From Actinomycetota bacterium (GTDB taxonomy: Bacteria > Actinomycetota > JAHEXW01), in assembly GCA_025355855.1 (NCBI GenBank), contig JANXYU010000029.1, positions 1 to 64,000 of the forward strand: a stretch of DNA of 64,000 bases. The letters are read 5' to 3'. Below the pieces are notes generated by a model. It searched no databases. It had not been told where the DNA came from and was given only the letters and a program-made list of their open reading frames with translations. Both the position numbers and the translations under genes were made by a program. Of the stretch, positions 8,756 to 18,186 are shown piece after piece (position 1 is the first letter of the stretch; each line of letters begins with the position of its first letter).

Positions 8756-9869
8756 CGCGGCCCGCTAGAAGCAAAACCAAACTTTCTAACCCTTCTCCCG
8801 TCTTCGCGGAGACAAAAGCGGCGTCAGGATATGCCAGCCTAAGCCGGTCGATTACGTTTTTGTCGGCGCGGTCTACCTGATTGAAGACTGTCAAGACAGG
8901 TCTATCGGCCGCTCCGATCTCCGCCAGCACCTGTTCTACCGCCTCTATCCGGCTGGGCCAGTCTTGGTCGGCCACGTCAACGATGTTGAGCAGAAGATCG
9001 GCGTCGCGGACGCCGTCAAGTGTCGAGCGAAACGCGGCCACCAACTCGTGCGGCAAGTTCTTTATGAAACCGACCGTGTCACTGAGGACGACATCGTGTC
9101 TAGCCGTAGGTAATGACAGTTTACGCGTCGTGCTGTCGAGAGTCGCAAACAGCTTATCCTCAACGAGCGCGTTGGCTCCAGTCAATTCGTTTAATAGGCT
9201 TGATTTGCCGGCGTTAGTGTATCCTACCAGACAGATCTCGAATATACCCTGGCGCCGTCGGCGTTTGGATTGAGTTTGCCGCACGCGGGCTAGGTGCTCC
9301 AGTTCTTTCTTTAAGTGCCTAATGCGGGCTTGAATGCGGCGCCTGTCAATCTCCAGCTTTTGTTCTCCCTTGCCCCGCCTGGTGCCTATGCCGCCGCCGA
9401 TGCGGGACATTTCGATGCCTCGGCCGCGCAAGCGAGGCAGTCGATACTGGCTTTGGGCGAGCTCGACCTGGATGACGCCTTCGTTGGAGACGGCGTGGCG
9501 CGAGAAGATGTCCAGGATCAGCCCGGTCCGATCGATGACGCGCACGTCAGTGGCGTCCTCCAGGTTCCCCTGCTGGCCTGGCGTGAGACTATCGTTGAAG
9601 ATAATCAGGTCAGCGTTCAAAGACTTAGCTAAGTGGCCCAGTTCCTCGGCTTGACCCGACCCGATAAAGGTTTTCGGGTGAATGGCGTCCCGCCGCTCTA
9701 TCACGGATTCTACGACGATTCCCCCGGCAGTTTCGGCCAAGCGGGCCAACTCGGCCAGCGTAGCGGCGGTTTCCTCTTCACCCGTCCGAGGCAAGCGCAT
9801 GACTACCAGAACGGTTCTTTCTTTAGAGGTGTTGTTTGATTCGATCAAGAGCTTCCTCAAGGCGGTCAT
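8748..9869 (-). CDS. hflX: GTPase HflX
   Basis: GYTNAGKSSLLNELTG, DTVGFI, NQVD; GxGxxRRGKGEQKLEIDRRRI region. Confidence 0.95.
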   Translation of the reverse strand: MTALRKLLIESNNTSKERTVLVVMRLPRTGEEETAATLAELARLAETAGGIVVESVIERRDAIHPKTFIGSGQAEELGHLAKSLNADLIIFNDSLTPGQQGNLEDATDVRVIDRTGLILDIFSRHAVSNEGVIQVELAQSQYRLPRLRGRGIEMSRIGGGIGTRRGKGEQKLEIDRRRIQARIRHLKKELEHLARVRQTQSKRRRRQGIFEICLVGYTNAGKSSLLNELTGANALVEDKLFATLDSTTRKLSLPTARHDVVLSDTVGFIKNLPHELVAAFRSTLDGVRDADLLLNIVDVADQDWPSRIEAVEQVLAEIGAADRPVLTVFNQVDRADKNVIDRLRLAYPDAAFVSAKTGEGLESLVLLLAGRAS

Positions 9870-10977
9870 CCTTAACCGTCAGCGAGATACGTATGTAGCC
9901 CTCACCCTGCGGACCGTAAGCGCTTCCGGGAGGCACAACTACCCCGGCCTCTTCTAACACCATAGTCGCGAACGATTCGGATGTGTGACCATTCGGCACA
10001 GGTACCCACACGAATACCGTACCCTTGGGACGATCTACAGCCAGGCCGATACCGTTTAGCGTGTCAACCACTATGTCTCGGCGACGACGGTATATCTCAA
10101 CCATGTCGGCCACGCAATCCTGCGGCCCGTCCAAAGCCGCGATGCCCGCGTATTGAACGGCGTTGAATATCCCAGAGTCCACATTTGTTTTAACCCGGCT
10201 CATCGCTTCGATCACCTTGGCGTTGCCCGCTACCCAGCCGATGCGCCAACCGGTCATGTTATAGGTCTTACTCAGGCTGTTGAACTCGATAGCGACGTCC
10301 TTGGCGCCCGGCACTTCGAGGATACTGGGAGCCCGATAGCCGTCAAAAGTGATTTCTGAATAGGCGAAGTCGTTGGCGATGACAATGTTGTTGTCTCGTC
10401 CGAAATCGACTGCCTCCTCATATAGACCGGGTTTGGCGATTGCCGCGGTCGGATTGTTGGGATAATTAATAAGAGCCAGGCGAGCGCGATCCAACTCAAT
10501 GGAACTGATCGTCGAGAAGTCCGGATTGAACTCGTTGTCCGCTGTCAGCGGCATAAATCGCGCTTGTCCGCCGGCTAGAATCGCGCCTGTTTGATAGACG
10601 GGATACCCGGGGTCGGGAATCAAAGCCGCGTCACCCTCGTCGAGCAAGGCTAGGAACATATGCGCCAGCCCCTCTTTACTACCGATCAAGGGCAGGATCT
10701 CGGTCTCGGGATCAAGCTCGACGCCGCGCAACTTATAGGACCGGGCGATGGCCTCGCGAAAAGCCGGCATGCCGTAATAAGACGGGTATCGATGATTGGT
10801 CGGATCCTGGGCCGCGACGCATAGCGCGTCGATAACATGTTGGGGCGTGGCCTCGACCGGGTCGCCAATCCCTAAGCTGATGACATCGACTCCAGCCGCT
10901 TTCTTGGCGGCTATCTTGCGGTCTATCTCGGCAAATAGATACGGCGGCAGTTGTTCTATTCTCCGCGTGAATTCCAT
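9823..10977 (-). CDS. dapL: LL-diaminopimelate aminotransferase (class I/II PLP)
   Basis: FTRRIEQLPPYLFAEIDRKIAAKKAAGVDVISLGIGDP, NYPNNPTAA, SLSKTYNMTGWRIG; next to dapF. Confidence 0.88.
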   Translation of the reverse strand: MEFTRRIEQLPPYLFAEIDRKIAAKKAAGVDVISLGIGDPVEATPQHVIDALCVAAQDPTNHRYPSYYGMPAFREAIARSYKLRGVELDPETEILPLIGSKEGLAHMFLALLDEGDAALIPDPGYPVYQTGAILAGGQARFMPLTADNEFNPDFSTISSIELDRARLALINYPNNPTAAIAKPGLYEEAVDFGRDNNIVIANDFAYSEITFDGYRAPSILEVPGAKDVAIEFNSLSKTYNMTGWRIGWVAGNAKVIEAMSRVKTNVDSGIFNAVQYAGIAALDGPQDCVADMVEIYRRRRDIVVDTLNGIGLAVDRPKGTVFVWVPVPNGHTSESFATMVLEEAGVVVPPGSAYGPQGEGYIRISLTVKDDRLEEALDRIKQHL

Positions 10978-11444
10978 ACTTTCACCAACCTTTCATATGT
11001 CTCGTCGAGCGCTTCCGATATAACCCTGGTGTTGTTGAGAACCGGCATAAAATTGGTATCCTGTCGCCAGCGCGGCACAACGTGAACGTGGACGTGATCT
11101 CCGAAGCCGGCACCGGCCGCTTCGCCGATATTCAGGCCGACATTATAGCCGTCCGGCTGGAACGCCAACCGCAGCGCCCTTGTCGCTTGCGTAGTGAGGT
11201 CGATCAACTCGTAAGCTTCATCCCCATTCAAAGCCTCCAGTGAGCCGACGTGCCTGTAAGGCGCAATCAATAGGTGGCCTCCCTGATAGGGATAAAGATT
11301 TAGCATAACAAAAGCCAAGCGGCCGCGCTGAATAATATAGTTCTCTCGGTCATTATCGCTAGCCGGTTTAACGCAAAATATGCAGCCGTCTGTATTGCCG
11401 GCGGCAATATATTTCATTCTCCAGGGAGCCCAAAGAGGTTTCAT
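10956..11444 (-). CDS. HIT-domain hydrolase (AP4A phosphorylase-like)
   Basis: HVHVHVVPRW HIT triad; N-terminal LWAPWRMKYI...GCIFC. Confidence 0.92.
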   Translation of the reverse strand: MKPLWAPWRMKYIAAGNTDGCIFCVKPASDNDRENYIIQRGRLAFVMLNLYPYQGGHLLIAPYRHVGSLEALNGDEAYELIDLTTQATRALRLAFQPDGYNVGLNIGEAAGAGFGDHVHVHVVPRWRQDTNFMPVLNNTRVISEALDETYERLVKVWNSRGE

Positions 11445-12292
11445 GTGACGTTCCCTACTGTTCCCGTAAAGACGAGCTGAGCGTCACCCGTAATAAAAAC
11501 ACGTCCGTTCGCGGCCCATTCTACCGCCAAGTCGCCACCCGGCAGGCTGACCTGTACAATACGATCCGTCAGTCCTATGCGACTGGATGCCGCCACGGCC
11601 GCGGCGGCGCCGGTCCCGCAGGCGGAAGTCTCGCCCGCACCCCTTTCCCACACTCTCAGATTCAAGCTGGAGCGGGATGTGACTTCGGCAAACTCTACAT
11701 TGGTGCGGGCCGGAAAATCTGAGTGGTTTTCAATAAGCGGACCGAAGCGCGCTACCTCGGCTTTGGAAATATTGTCTATAAACGTAACGACGTGCGGATT
11801 ACCCATCGACAAAGCGGTTATATTCAGGGTTGAGCCGTTAACATCGAAAGATTCAAGCACAACCTCGCCGGCCGCTCCGGCCATCGGGACCGCGGCCCGT
11901 TCGAAGTTTGGCGCTCCCAAATCGACTCGGATGGTCTGCGCCACCCCTTCTTTTTCAGTGATTATCTCAACCTTCTTCAGGCCCGCTTTTGTCTCGATCA
12001 TCATCTCCGGCAGGTGAGCCAATCCCTGGTCGAAAGCATACTTGGCGGCACAACGGATGCCGTTACCGCACATCTCGGCTTCAGTTCCGTCGGAATTCAG
12101 AGTGCGCATCCTAAACGCTGCGGTCGCGCTAGGCTGCAGCAACAGAATCCCGTCCGCTCCGACGCCTCGATGTCTATCGCAAATATAGCTGATCTCAGCC
12201 GAGGATAAACTGATTTGGCCGGTCCGGTCATCAATTATGACAAAGTCGTTGCCCAAGGCCTGAGCTTTGGTAAAAGTCAGCGTGGGATTCAT
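11441..12292 (-). CDS. dapF: Diaminopimelate epimerase
   Basis: NSDGTEAEMCGNGIRCAAKY and ERGAGETSACGTGAAAA catalytic cysteine motifs. Confidence 0.97.
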   Translation of the reverse strand: MNPTLTFTKAQALGNDFVIIDDRTGQISLSSAEISYICDRHRGVGADGILLLQPSATAAFRMRTLNSDGTEAEMCGNGIRCAAKYAFDQGLAHLPEMMIETKAGLKKVEIITEKEGVAQTIRVDLGAPNFERAAVPMAGAAGEVVLESFDVNGSTLNITALSMGNPHVVTFIDNISKAEVARFGPLIENHSDFPARTNVEFAEVTSRSSLNLRVWERGAGETSACGTGAAAAVAASSRIGLTDRIVQVSLPGGDLAVEWAANGRVFITGDAQLVFTGTVGNVT

Positions 12293-12297
12293 AATAA

Positions 12298-13257
12298 TCA
12301 GGTAAACGCCTTTCTATAGCGATCGCGGATGATTAATTCTACCTTATCCGCCAGTTCCGCCGCACCTTCACCCGCCCGGCCTTCGACCCATTCTATGCGT
12401 AAATCGGCTTTAAACCAGGTCATCTGGCGCTTGGCATAGTGCCTGGTGGCTAGCCTGATGCGCTCGACAGTTTGCTCTAGGGAAGCCAGTCCCATCAGGT
12501 GGTCTCGTAGCTCGCGGTAGCCTAAGGCCTGCCCCGCGGTCCGGCTGATCGAGCGCCCGCCGTAGAACAAGGTTTCGGCTTCTTTGACCCAGCCCCGCTC
12601 TATCATTTTGATAGTCCGGACATCGATCCGCCGCATTAATTCGTCTTTTGGGTAGGCAATCCCAATCGTGACTGTGTCGTTCACATACCGGCGTTTCTTA
12701 AATGAACCAGCCGCCTCGCTGAACTTGCGCCCGGTAAGTTCATATACTTCCAATGCGCGAATCGTCCGGCGGACATTGTTGGGGTGTATCGACATGGCGG
12801 CTGAGGGATCAACCTCCGCGAGCCTTTTGTGCATTTGATAGGCGCCAAGCTCGTCGGCGTCCATCTGTAGTTTTTGGCGCGTCGCGTTAGTCGCGTCGGT
12901 CGCCGGGAAGGACATATCATCAAGCGCGGCGCTGACATAGAGACCGGTGCCGCCGGTAATCAGCGGTAGGCGGCCGCGGGCCGTAATATCATAGATGGCG
13001 GCCCTCGCCAGCGGCTGGTATTGCGCGGCGCTGAAATCTTCTGTCGGCTCGACGATATTGATCATGTGGTGCGGCACTTGGCGGCGCAGGGCTTCCGGGG
13101 GTTTGGCCGTACCGATATCGAGTCCGCGGTAGACCATCATACTATCCGCCGAGACGATCTCACCATCGAGACGGCGGGCAATGTCTATCGCCACGGCACT
13201 TTTACCGGACGCGGTTGGGCCGACGATGGCGGCGATAATCTGAGCCGGCCTATTCAT
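12298..13257 (-). CDS. miaA: tRNA dimethylallyltransferase
   Basis: GPTASGKSAVAIDIA, SADSMMVYRGLDIGTAKP, PHHMINIVEPTEDFSAAQY. Confidence 0.97.
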   Translation of the reverse strand: MNRPAQIIAAIVGPTASGKSAVAIDIARRLDGEIVSADSMMVYRGLDIGTAKPPEALRRQVPHHMINIVEPTEDFSAAQYQPLARAAIYDITARGRLPLITGGTGLYVSAALDDMSFPATDATNATRQKLQMDADELGAYQMHKRLAEVDPSAAMSIHPNNVRRTIRALEVYELTGRKFSEAAGSFKKRRYVNDTVTIGIAYPKDELMRRIDVRTIKMIERGWVKEAETLFYGGRSISRTAGQALGYRELRDHLMGLASLEQTVERIRLATRHYAKRQMTWFKADLRIEWVEGRAGEGAAELADKVELIIRDRYRKAFT

Positions 13258-13263
13258 ATGCGT

Positions 13264-13770
13264 TTAGAGTCGCCGCTTGACGGTGAAGCGGTATAGGTTG
13301 ACCGGCTCGTCTGGCCCGATCCCGCCTTTTTGCCGGCAAACTGCTATCTGTTCGGCCGGCGTGTCGATTCCCTCAATATCTGGTAGCAACAAACCGCGGC
13401 GTCCGTCGCACTCGACGATGCACCCATAACGTTTCGGATCGAGAGACTCAGGACCCGTGGCCGCCTCAGGCTTGCCCAAAACGTCAACCGAGTATGACAA
13501 TTCGGACAGTTCGGTCGGCTCGACCGGTGAAAAACGAGGATCTTGGGAGGCAGCCAGTATCGCGCTGCTGATTATCTCGGCCGCGGCGCTGGGTTCCGTC
13601 GCACCGATCGTACCGATGCAGCCCCTTAACCGGCCAGCCTCTTTAAGAGAAACAAATACACCGGCCGGCTCCAAAAGCCGCTGGGGAACGTCGGCGGGCA
13701 TCTCGATGCGTTTGCCAGATTGGACGAACGCTTCAACGGCTTGGCGGGCTAGGTCTGCCTCATATTCCAT
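13264..13770 (-). CDS. AMMECR1 domain protein (AmmeMemoRadiSam protein A)
   Basis: GVFVSLKEAGRLRGCIGTI (LRGCIG signature) and SQDPRFSPV. Confidence 0.92.
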   Translation of the reverse strand: MEYEADLARQAVEAFVQSGKRIEMPADVPQRLLEPAGVFVSLKEAGRLRGCIGTIGATEPSAAAEIISSAILAASQDPRFSPVEPTELSELSYSVDVLGKPEAATGPESLDPKRYGCIVECDGRRGLLLPDIEGIDTPAEQIAVCRQKGGIGPDEPVNLYRFTVKRRL

Positions 13771-13771
13771 G

Positions 13772-14485
13772 TCAGTCGAGCGCGTCGCGCAGCTTATTTG
13801 TCAGCAGAGTCTCGCGAAGCTCTTTTGATAATGCGGCTAGATCTTCGAGCGTGTCGACAGCGTGAGCGCGAGCGTCCTCACTGCGCTGCAGCAGTATCGG
13901 CGCGACTATTTGCGTCAAGAAAGAGCTTTCACGCTGCGCGAAGTTTTCGTACATCCTCAGGTGACGGGGTTCCACGCCATGGCGCGCCAGGCTTTTGACA
14001 AGGTGCATGACGCGGACATTACCAGCGTCGAACAGTTTGCCTTTCGGTCCATCGACCGGCTCGACCAGACCGTACGTTACCAATTCGCTAATCTCTCGCG
14101 CGCTTAAGCCGGCGGCTTCTGAGGCCTCATCGGCTGTCATCGTCTTACTTCTATCGGTCAGGTCGTGGGAGACCTCGTTTTTGTCAGAGTGACCGCTGAC
14201 CAGTTCGCTGGCGTTTAGACGTCCACGCGCTACTTCCCGGACCTTCTCGCGGATAACCTTCAGTGGCAGGTACTGTTCCTTTTGCATCGTTAGAATAAGA
14301 CGTAGCGTCTCCGCGTCTGACTCCGTATAGCGCCGGTAACCGCCCTTACTGCGCTTCGGGTTGAGTAAGCCCTCATCCTCCAGATACCTGACCTTGCTTA
14401 TGCTAAGGTCGGGAAATTCTTTGCTCAAGCCGTCTACAACTGCGCCGATACTGAGATAGTCTTTCTTTAGAGTGCGGCTGCCCAC
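13772..14485 (-). CDS. ftsR: MerR-family regulator, FtsR-like
   Basis: LSIGAVVDGLSKEFPDLSISKVRYLEDEGLLNPKRSKGGYRRYTE; located immediately downstream of a GarA-like gene as in Actinobacteria. Confidence 0.8.
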   Translation of the reverse strand: MGSRTLKKDYLSIGAVVDGLSKEFPDLSISKVRYLEDEGLLNPKRSKGGYRRYTESDAETLRLILTMQKEQYLPLKVIREKVREVARGRLNASELVSGHSDKNEVSHDLTDRSKTMTADEASEAAGLSAREISELVTYGLVEPVDGPKGKLFDAGNVRVMHLVKSLARHGVEPRHLRMYENFAQRESSFLTQIVAPILLQRSEDARAHAVDTLEDLAALSKELRETLLTNKLRDALD

Positions 14486-14507
14486 CGTCTCCCCCTTCGC
14501 TTCTAGT

Positions 14508-14987
14508 TTACCGTCGCGCCGCGGCGGTCAAGAATATCATTTTGAACTTACCGATCTGAATCTCGTCTTGATCGTGCAGGTCAGCGCGTTCAACCTCTTG
14601 CCGGTTAACATAGGTGCCGTTCAAGCTGCCGTTATCTTGCAGAATAAAACCTGAATCACCCCGTAAAATGCGAGCGTGTTCCCGGGACACAGTAATGTCC
14701 GATAGAAATATGTCAGCTTCCGGGTGACGGCCGAGCAAGATGCCGTCGCCCTCTATCCGCCGGGTCTCTCCCCTATTTGGACCGTTCTCAATCATTAACA
14801 CGGGAACATCTTCACGGAGGTCATCAAGGCTGAGCGCGACCGTATCGTCTGATTTTTCAACCTCTATCTCGGTCGGCGAATAGATGATCGTCGTGTCCGC
14901 CGGAGAATCTCCCCCTAGCATTGATCCGCAAGAAGCGCAAAATCGCGCCTCGTTTTCGTTGACATGACCGCAGGCTGAACATTTCAT
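14508..14987 (-). CDS. garA: GarA-like FHA protein with N-terminal zinc ribbon
   Basis: CSACGHVNENEARFCASCGSML zinc ribbon; FHA LLGRHPEADIFLSDITVSREHARI...NGSLNGTYVNR...GDEIQIGKFK-like end. Confidence 0.85.
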   Translation of the reverse strand: MKCSACGHVNENEARFCASCGSMLGGDSPADTTIIYSPTEIEVEKSDDTVALSLDDLREDVPVLMIENGPNRGETRRIEGDGILLGRHPEADIFLSDITVSREHARILRGDSGFILQDNGSLNGTYVNRQEVERADLHDQDEIQIGKFKMIFLTAAARR

Positions 14988-14990
14988 AGT

Positions 14991-15260
14991 CTATTCCTCA
15001 AATTTAAAGTCCCAGGCCGCGAACGCCTTGCGCATTTCCTCATCAATGGCCTTAAGGACCGTCTCGTCTTCCATCACTTTTTCCAGCTGAGTCTCGTTTA
15101 CCCTGTTACGAACGAACGGGTCGTTGAGAATGGCGCTCACTTGTCGCCCCTGATGGAGTTCCCTGATTATGTAGTGGACGACCCGATCCTCAGCTACGTC
15201 GATCGAAGCGTCAGTAAGAATCTTGGCGATCGCCGCTCTTAACCCATGGTCTTTTTCCAT
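14991..15260 (-). CDS. Conserved hypothetical 89-aa protein
   Basis: Intact small ORF with 3-nt spacing to the GarA-like gene; no motif recognised. Confidence 0.7.
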   Translation of the reverse strand: MEKDHGLRAAIAKILTDASIDVAEDRVVHYIIRELHQGRQVSAILNDPFVRNRVNETQLEKVMEDETVLKAIDEEMRKAFAAWDFKFEE

Positions 15261-15355
15261 CAGCGCCTCCGTTACGCATAGACAAAGTTATAGTAAAGGT
15301 TGAGATAATGTCTTCATTATACTCACCCGCACTAATGTCAGGCAAGGGTTTAAGG

Positions 15356-16129
15356 TTAGTGACTATCAACCAGTTCGCCCGCTGTGACCAGCGTATATCC
15401 CTTTGCGTGCAAATAGTCGATCAGACCGGAAAGAACGGCGACGGTTTTATCTCTTTTTCCGCCAGCGTTATTGACCAAGGCTCCACCGTCGTGAAATAAG
15501 ATAACCGCGCCGGGGCGAACGAAATGCCGGACCCGCCAGGCGATCATCGGTGCGCTCAAGACACTCCAATCGGCGGCGCTGACCGACCATAAGACTATGC
15601 GGTAGCCCCGTGCCAGCAGGGCCTGCCGGACGGTGTTATTAAAGAGGCCCCGCGGCGGTCTAAACAGAACCGGCTTTATGCCTGTCGCGTCAAGGACGGC
15701 TTGATGTCCGCGGTCTATCTCGTCGGCCAATGCCGCCGCTTTTAGAAATATCATATTGACGTGGCTATACGTGTGATTGCCGACCTCGTGTCCTTCGGCC
15801 GTGACGCGGCGCGCTATATCGGTATGCTTGGCGGCCATCTGCCCTGTTAAAAAGAAAGTGGCTTTGACGTTCTTAGCGGCCAGAATGTCCAGTATCGCGG
15901 GGGTGTAGGCGGCGCTTGGTCCGTCGTCGAAAGTTAGAGCGGCTAGCCGCCTTTTTTGCCCGGCGCCGTGACGGAAAACGCCTACCTGCAAGCCGAAGCC
16001 ATGGTATTCATAGTAGCTGGATATGGCTACAATTATAGCGATGACCAGGAGGCTGGAAATGGCTGCGAGAGTAAATACCATATGTGGCGCAAATGTCCTA
16101 GAAAAGTTCTTCGTCCGTTGTCGTGTCAC
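15356..16129 (-). CDS. Membrane-anchored polysaccharide deacetylase (NodB domain)
   Basis: N-terminal TM; LAALTFDDGPSAAYTPAIL, GHEVGNHTYSHVN, FRPPRG. Confidence 0.95.
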   Translation of the reverse strand: MTRQRTKNFSRTFAPHMVFTLAAISSLLVIAIIVAISSYYEYHGFGLQVGVFRHGAGQKRRLAALTFDDGPSAAYTPAILDILAAKNVKATFFLTGQMAAKHTDIARRVTAEGHEVGNHTYSHVNMIFLKAAALADEIDRGHQAVLDATGIKPVLFRPPRGLFNNTVRQALLARGYRIVLWSVSAADWSVLSAPMIAWRVRHFVRPGAVILFHDGGALVNNAGGKRDKTVAVLSGLIDYLHAKGYTLVTAGELVDSH

Positions 16130-16394
16130 CTAAGGACGACTCTTTAGTCAATATCTCGCCCAAGCGCACAATATCTTCCTTGCTGAATAGGCGCTCACCG
16201 CGTTGTTGCTTTCCTTTAAGTCGGTCGACAAGCTCGGCGCGCAGAACATCGATCTTTCCGTGCAGAATACGGCGCCGATAGGAGACCCGTTCCTCTTCAG
16301 CTCTCAGCTTTTCCAGTGTTTGTTTTAATTCCGCGTCCGGCATACCGGATAGCTCTTTAGCCAGATCGGCGCGTTGCTTCTCGTCATTGTCCAT
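16098..16394 (-). CDS. RsiG-like small protein (putative c-di-GMP-responsive anti-sigma factor)
   Basis: 98-aa helical protein with EERVSYRRRILHGKIDVLRAELV, matching E-x3-S-x2-R-x3-[Q>H]-x3-D. Confidence 0.75.
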   Translation of the reverse strand: MDNDEKQRADLAKELSGMPDAELKQTLEKLRAEEERVSYRRRILHGKIDVLRAELVDRLKGKQQRGERLFSKEDIVRLGEILTKESSLGDTTTDEELF

Positions 16395-16465
16395 GCTTTT
16401 TTACGCCTTTCCCTTTAGATTCGTGCTAATCGCTCTTTTCGGCTCCCTGTCTGTTGTATTGTATC

Positions 16466-16957
16466 CTACGACGAAAAGCGCTGTAAACCAAGAGCCACGG
16501 CGGTTTCGACAACCGAAAGCGCGGTTTCGGCGCCTTTGTTCCCCTTATCGCCGCCGGCTCGCGCTTCAGCCTGGGCGTAGGTATCGGTCGTCAATACTCC
16601 GAATCCGACCGGCACCCCGGTATCCAGGCTGACGCGCAGTAACCCTTGCGCAGCCGCGGCGGATACGTAGTCAAAATGCGGCGTCTCTCCCCTAATGACC
16701 GCACCCAGCGCGATTATTCCATCGTATTGCCCGGTGTCGGCCAACGATTTTGCCAGAAGCGGCAACTCGAAACACCCGGGAACCCGGTAGACTTCCGTAG
16801 CTCGCGCGGCTGCCCCGGCGCGACTCAGCGCTTTCAGCGCCCCGGCCAGCAGTTGGTCTGTAATAGTAGCATTAAAGCGGGCGGCGACCACGGCCAAACG
16901 CATGCCGGAAGCGTCCGGCAACCCATCATCGCGAAATAGCTCTTTGTCTTCGGCCAT
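16466..16957 (-). CDS. ribH: 6,7-dimethyl-8-ribityllumazine synthase
   Basis: VVAARFNATITDQLLAGA, ALGAVIRGETPHFDYV, PVGFGVLTTDT. Confidence 0.97.
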   Translation of the reverse strand: MAEDKELFRDDGLPDASGMRLAVVAARFNATITDQLLAGALKALSRAGAAARATEVYRVPGCFELPLLAKSLADTGQYDGIIALGAVIRGETPHFDYVSAAAAQGLLRVSLDTGVPVGFGVLTTDTYAQAEARAGGDKGNKGAETALSVVETAVALGLQRFSS

Positions 16958-16971
16958 CTTTATCCCGCCTC

Positions 16972-18186
16972 CTATATGGTCAAGTCGTCGTCAAGCAGGT
17001 CATGACCAAGTTTAATTTTCTTTGTCTTCAGGTATTGGACGTTACCCGCTTGCGCTTTGACGCGCAGAGGTATCCGCTTTGTAACCTTTAGCCCGTATCC
17101 CTCCAGCCCGACTATTTTTCGCGGGTTGTTGGTCATCAAATGGATTGTGGTCAATCCCAGGTCGGCCAGTATCTGGGCACCGATGCCGTACGTTCTGAGG
17201 TCGGGCGCAAAACCTAGATCAAGGTTCGCCTCAACGGTATCGCGGCCTTGTTCCTGCAGTTCATAGGCCTTAAGTTTGTTTAGCAGACCAATTCCTCTGC
17301 CCTCTTCGGCCATATATAGAAGAACCCCGGAGCCTTCACGTTCGATCATTGCCAGTGCCGTTTCCAATTGCTCACCGCAATCACAGCGCAATGATTTCAT
17401 AACGTCCCCGGTCAAGCATTCGGAATGAACGCGCACCAGTACGTCTTTTCGGCCGGCTACGTCGCCTTTTACCAGGGCAACGTGCGCTTTATCATCCGGC
17501 AGAGAACGGTAAGCGACCGCCCTGAAATGGCCAAAGCGGGTCGGCATGTCGACCTCGGCTTCCCGTTCGATCAATCGCTCTGTCCGGCGTCTGTATTCTA
17601 TTAGATCCGCGACCGTTATCATTTTTAGACCATGTTCAGTCGCGACTTTCTGCAATTCCGGCACCCGTGCCATAGTGCCGTCTTCCTGCATAATCTCGCA
17701 AATAACACCCGCCGGATACAACCCGGCCAGTCTGGCCAGGTCAACCGCGGCTTCCGTATGTCCGGCCCGGGCCAGCACGCCTCCTTCGCGGGCGCGCAAC
17801 GGAAATACATGGCCGGGGCGGCTGATGTCTTCAGGTTTTGTCGCCTGTTCAACTACCGTTTTGACGGTCACGGCGCGGTCACGGGCCGAGATCCCGGTTG
17901 TTATCTTGCCTTTGGCTCCGATGCTAACGTGGAAGGCTGTTTGCTGCTCACTTGTATTGTCCGCGACCATAACGGGGATCTTCAGCTCGTCCAAACGCGC
18001 CCCTGTCATGGGCAGACAGATCAGCCCGCGACCGTAGCGCGCCATGAAATTAATCGCCGCGGCTGTTATCTTGGCCGCCGCCATAACGAAATCTCCTTCG
18101 TTCTCGCGATCCTCATCATCTGTGACTATAACCATGCGCCCGTGTTTTATATCGTCGAGCGCCGCTTCGATTGTCGCGAAACTCAC
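16972..18186 (-). CDS. ribBA: Bifunctional DHBP synthase / GTP cyclohydrolase II
   Basis: [55 protein letters not shown]. Confidence 0.97.
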   Translation of the reverse strand: MSFATIEAALDDIKHGRMVIVTDDEDRENEGDFVMAAAKITAAAINFMARYGRGLICLPMTGARLDELKIPVMVADNTSEQQTAFHVSIGAKGKITTGISARDRAVTVKTVVEQATKPEDISRPGHVFPLRAREGGVLARAGHTEAAVDLARLAGLYPAGVICEIMQEDGTMARVPELQKVATEHGLKMITVADLIEYRRRTERLIEREAEVDMPTRFGHFRAVAYRSLPDDKAHVALVKGDVAGRKDVLVRVHSECLTGDVMKSLRCDCGEQLETALAMIEREGSGVLLYMAEEGRGIGLLNKLKAYELQEQGRDTVEANLDLGFAPDLRTYGIGAQILADLGLTTIHLMTNNPRKIVGLEGYGLKVTKRIPLRVKAQAGNVQYLKTKKIKLGHDLLDDDLTI

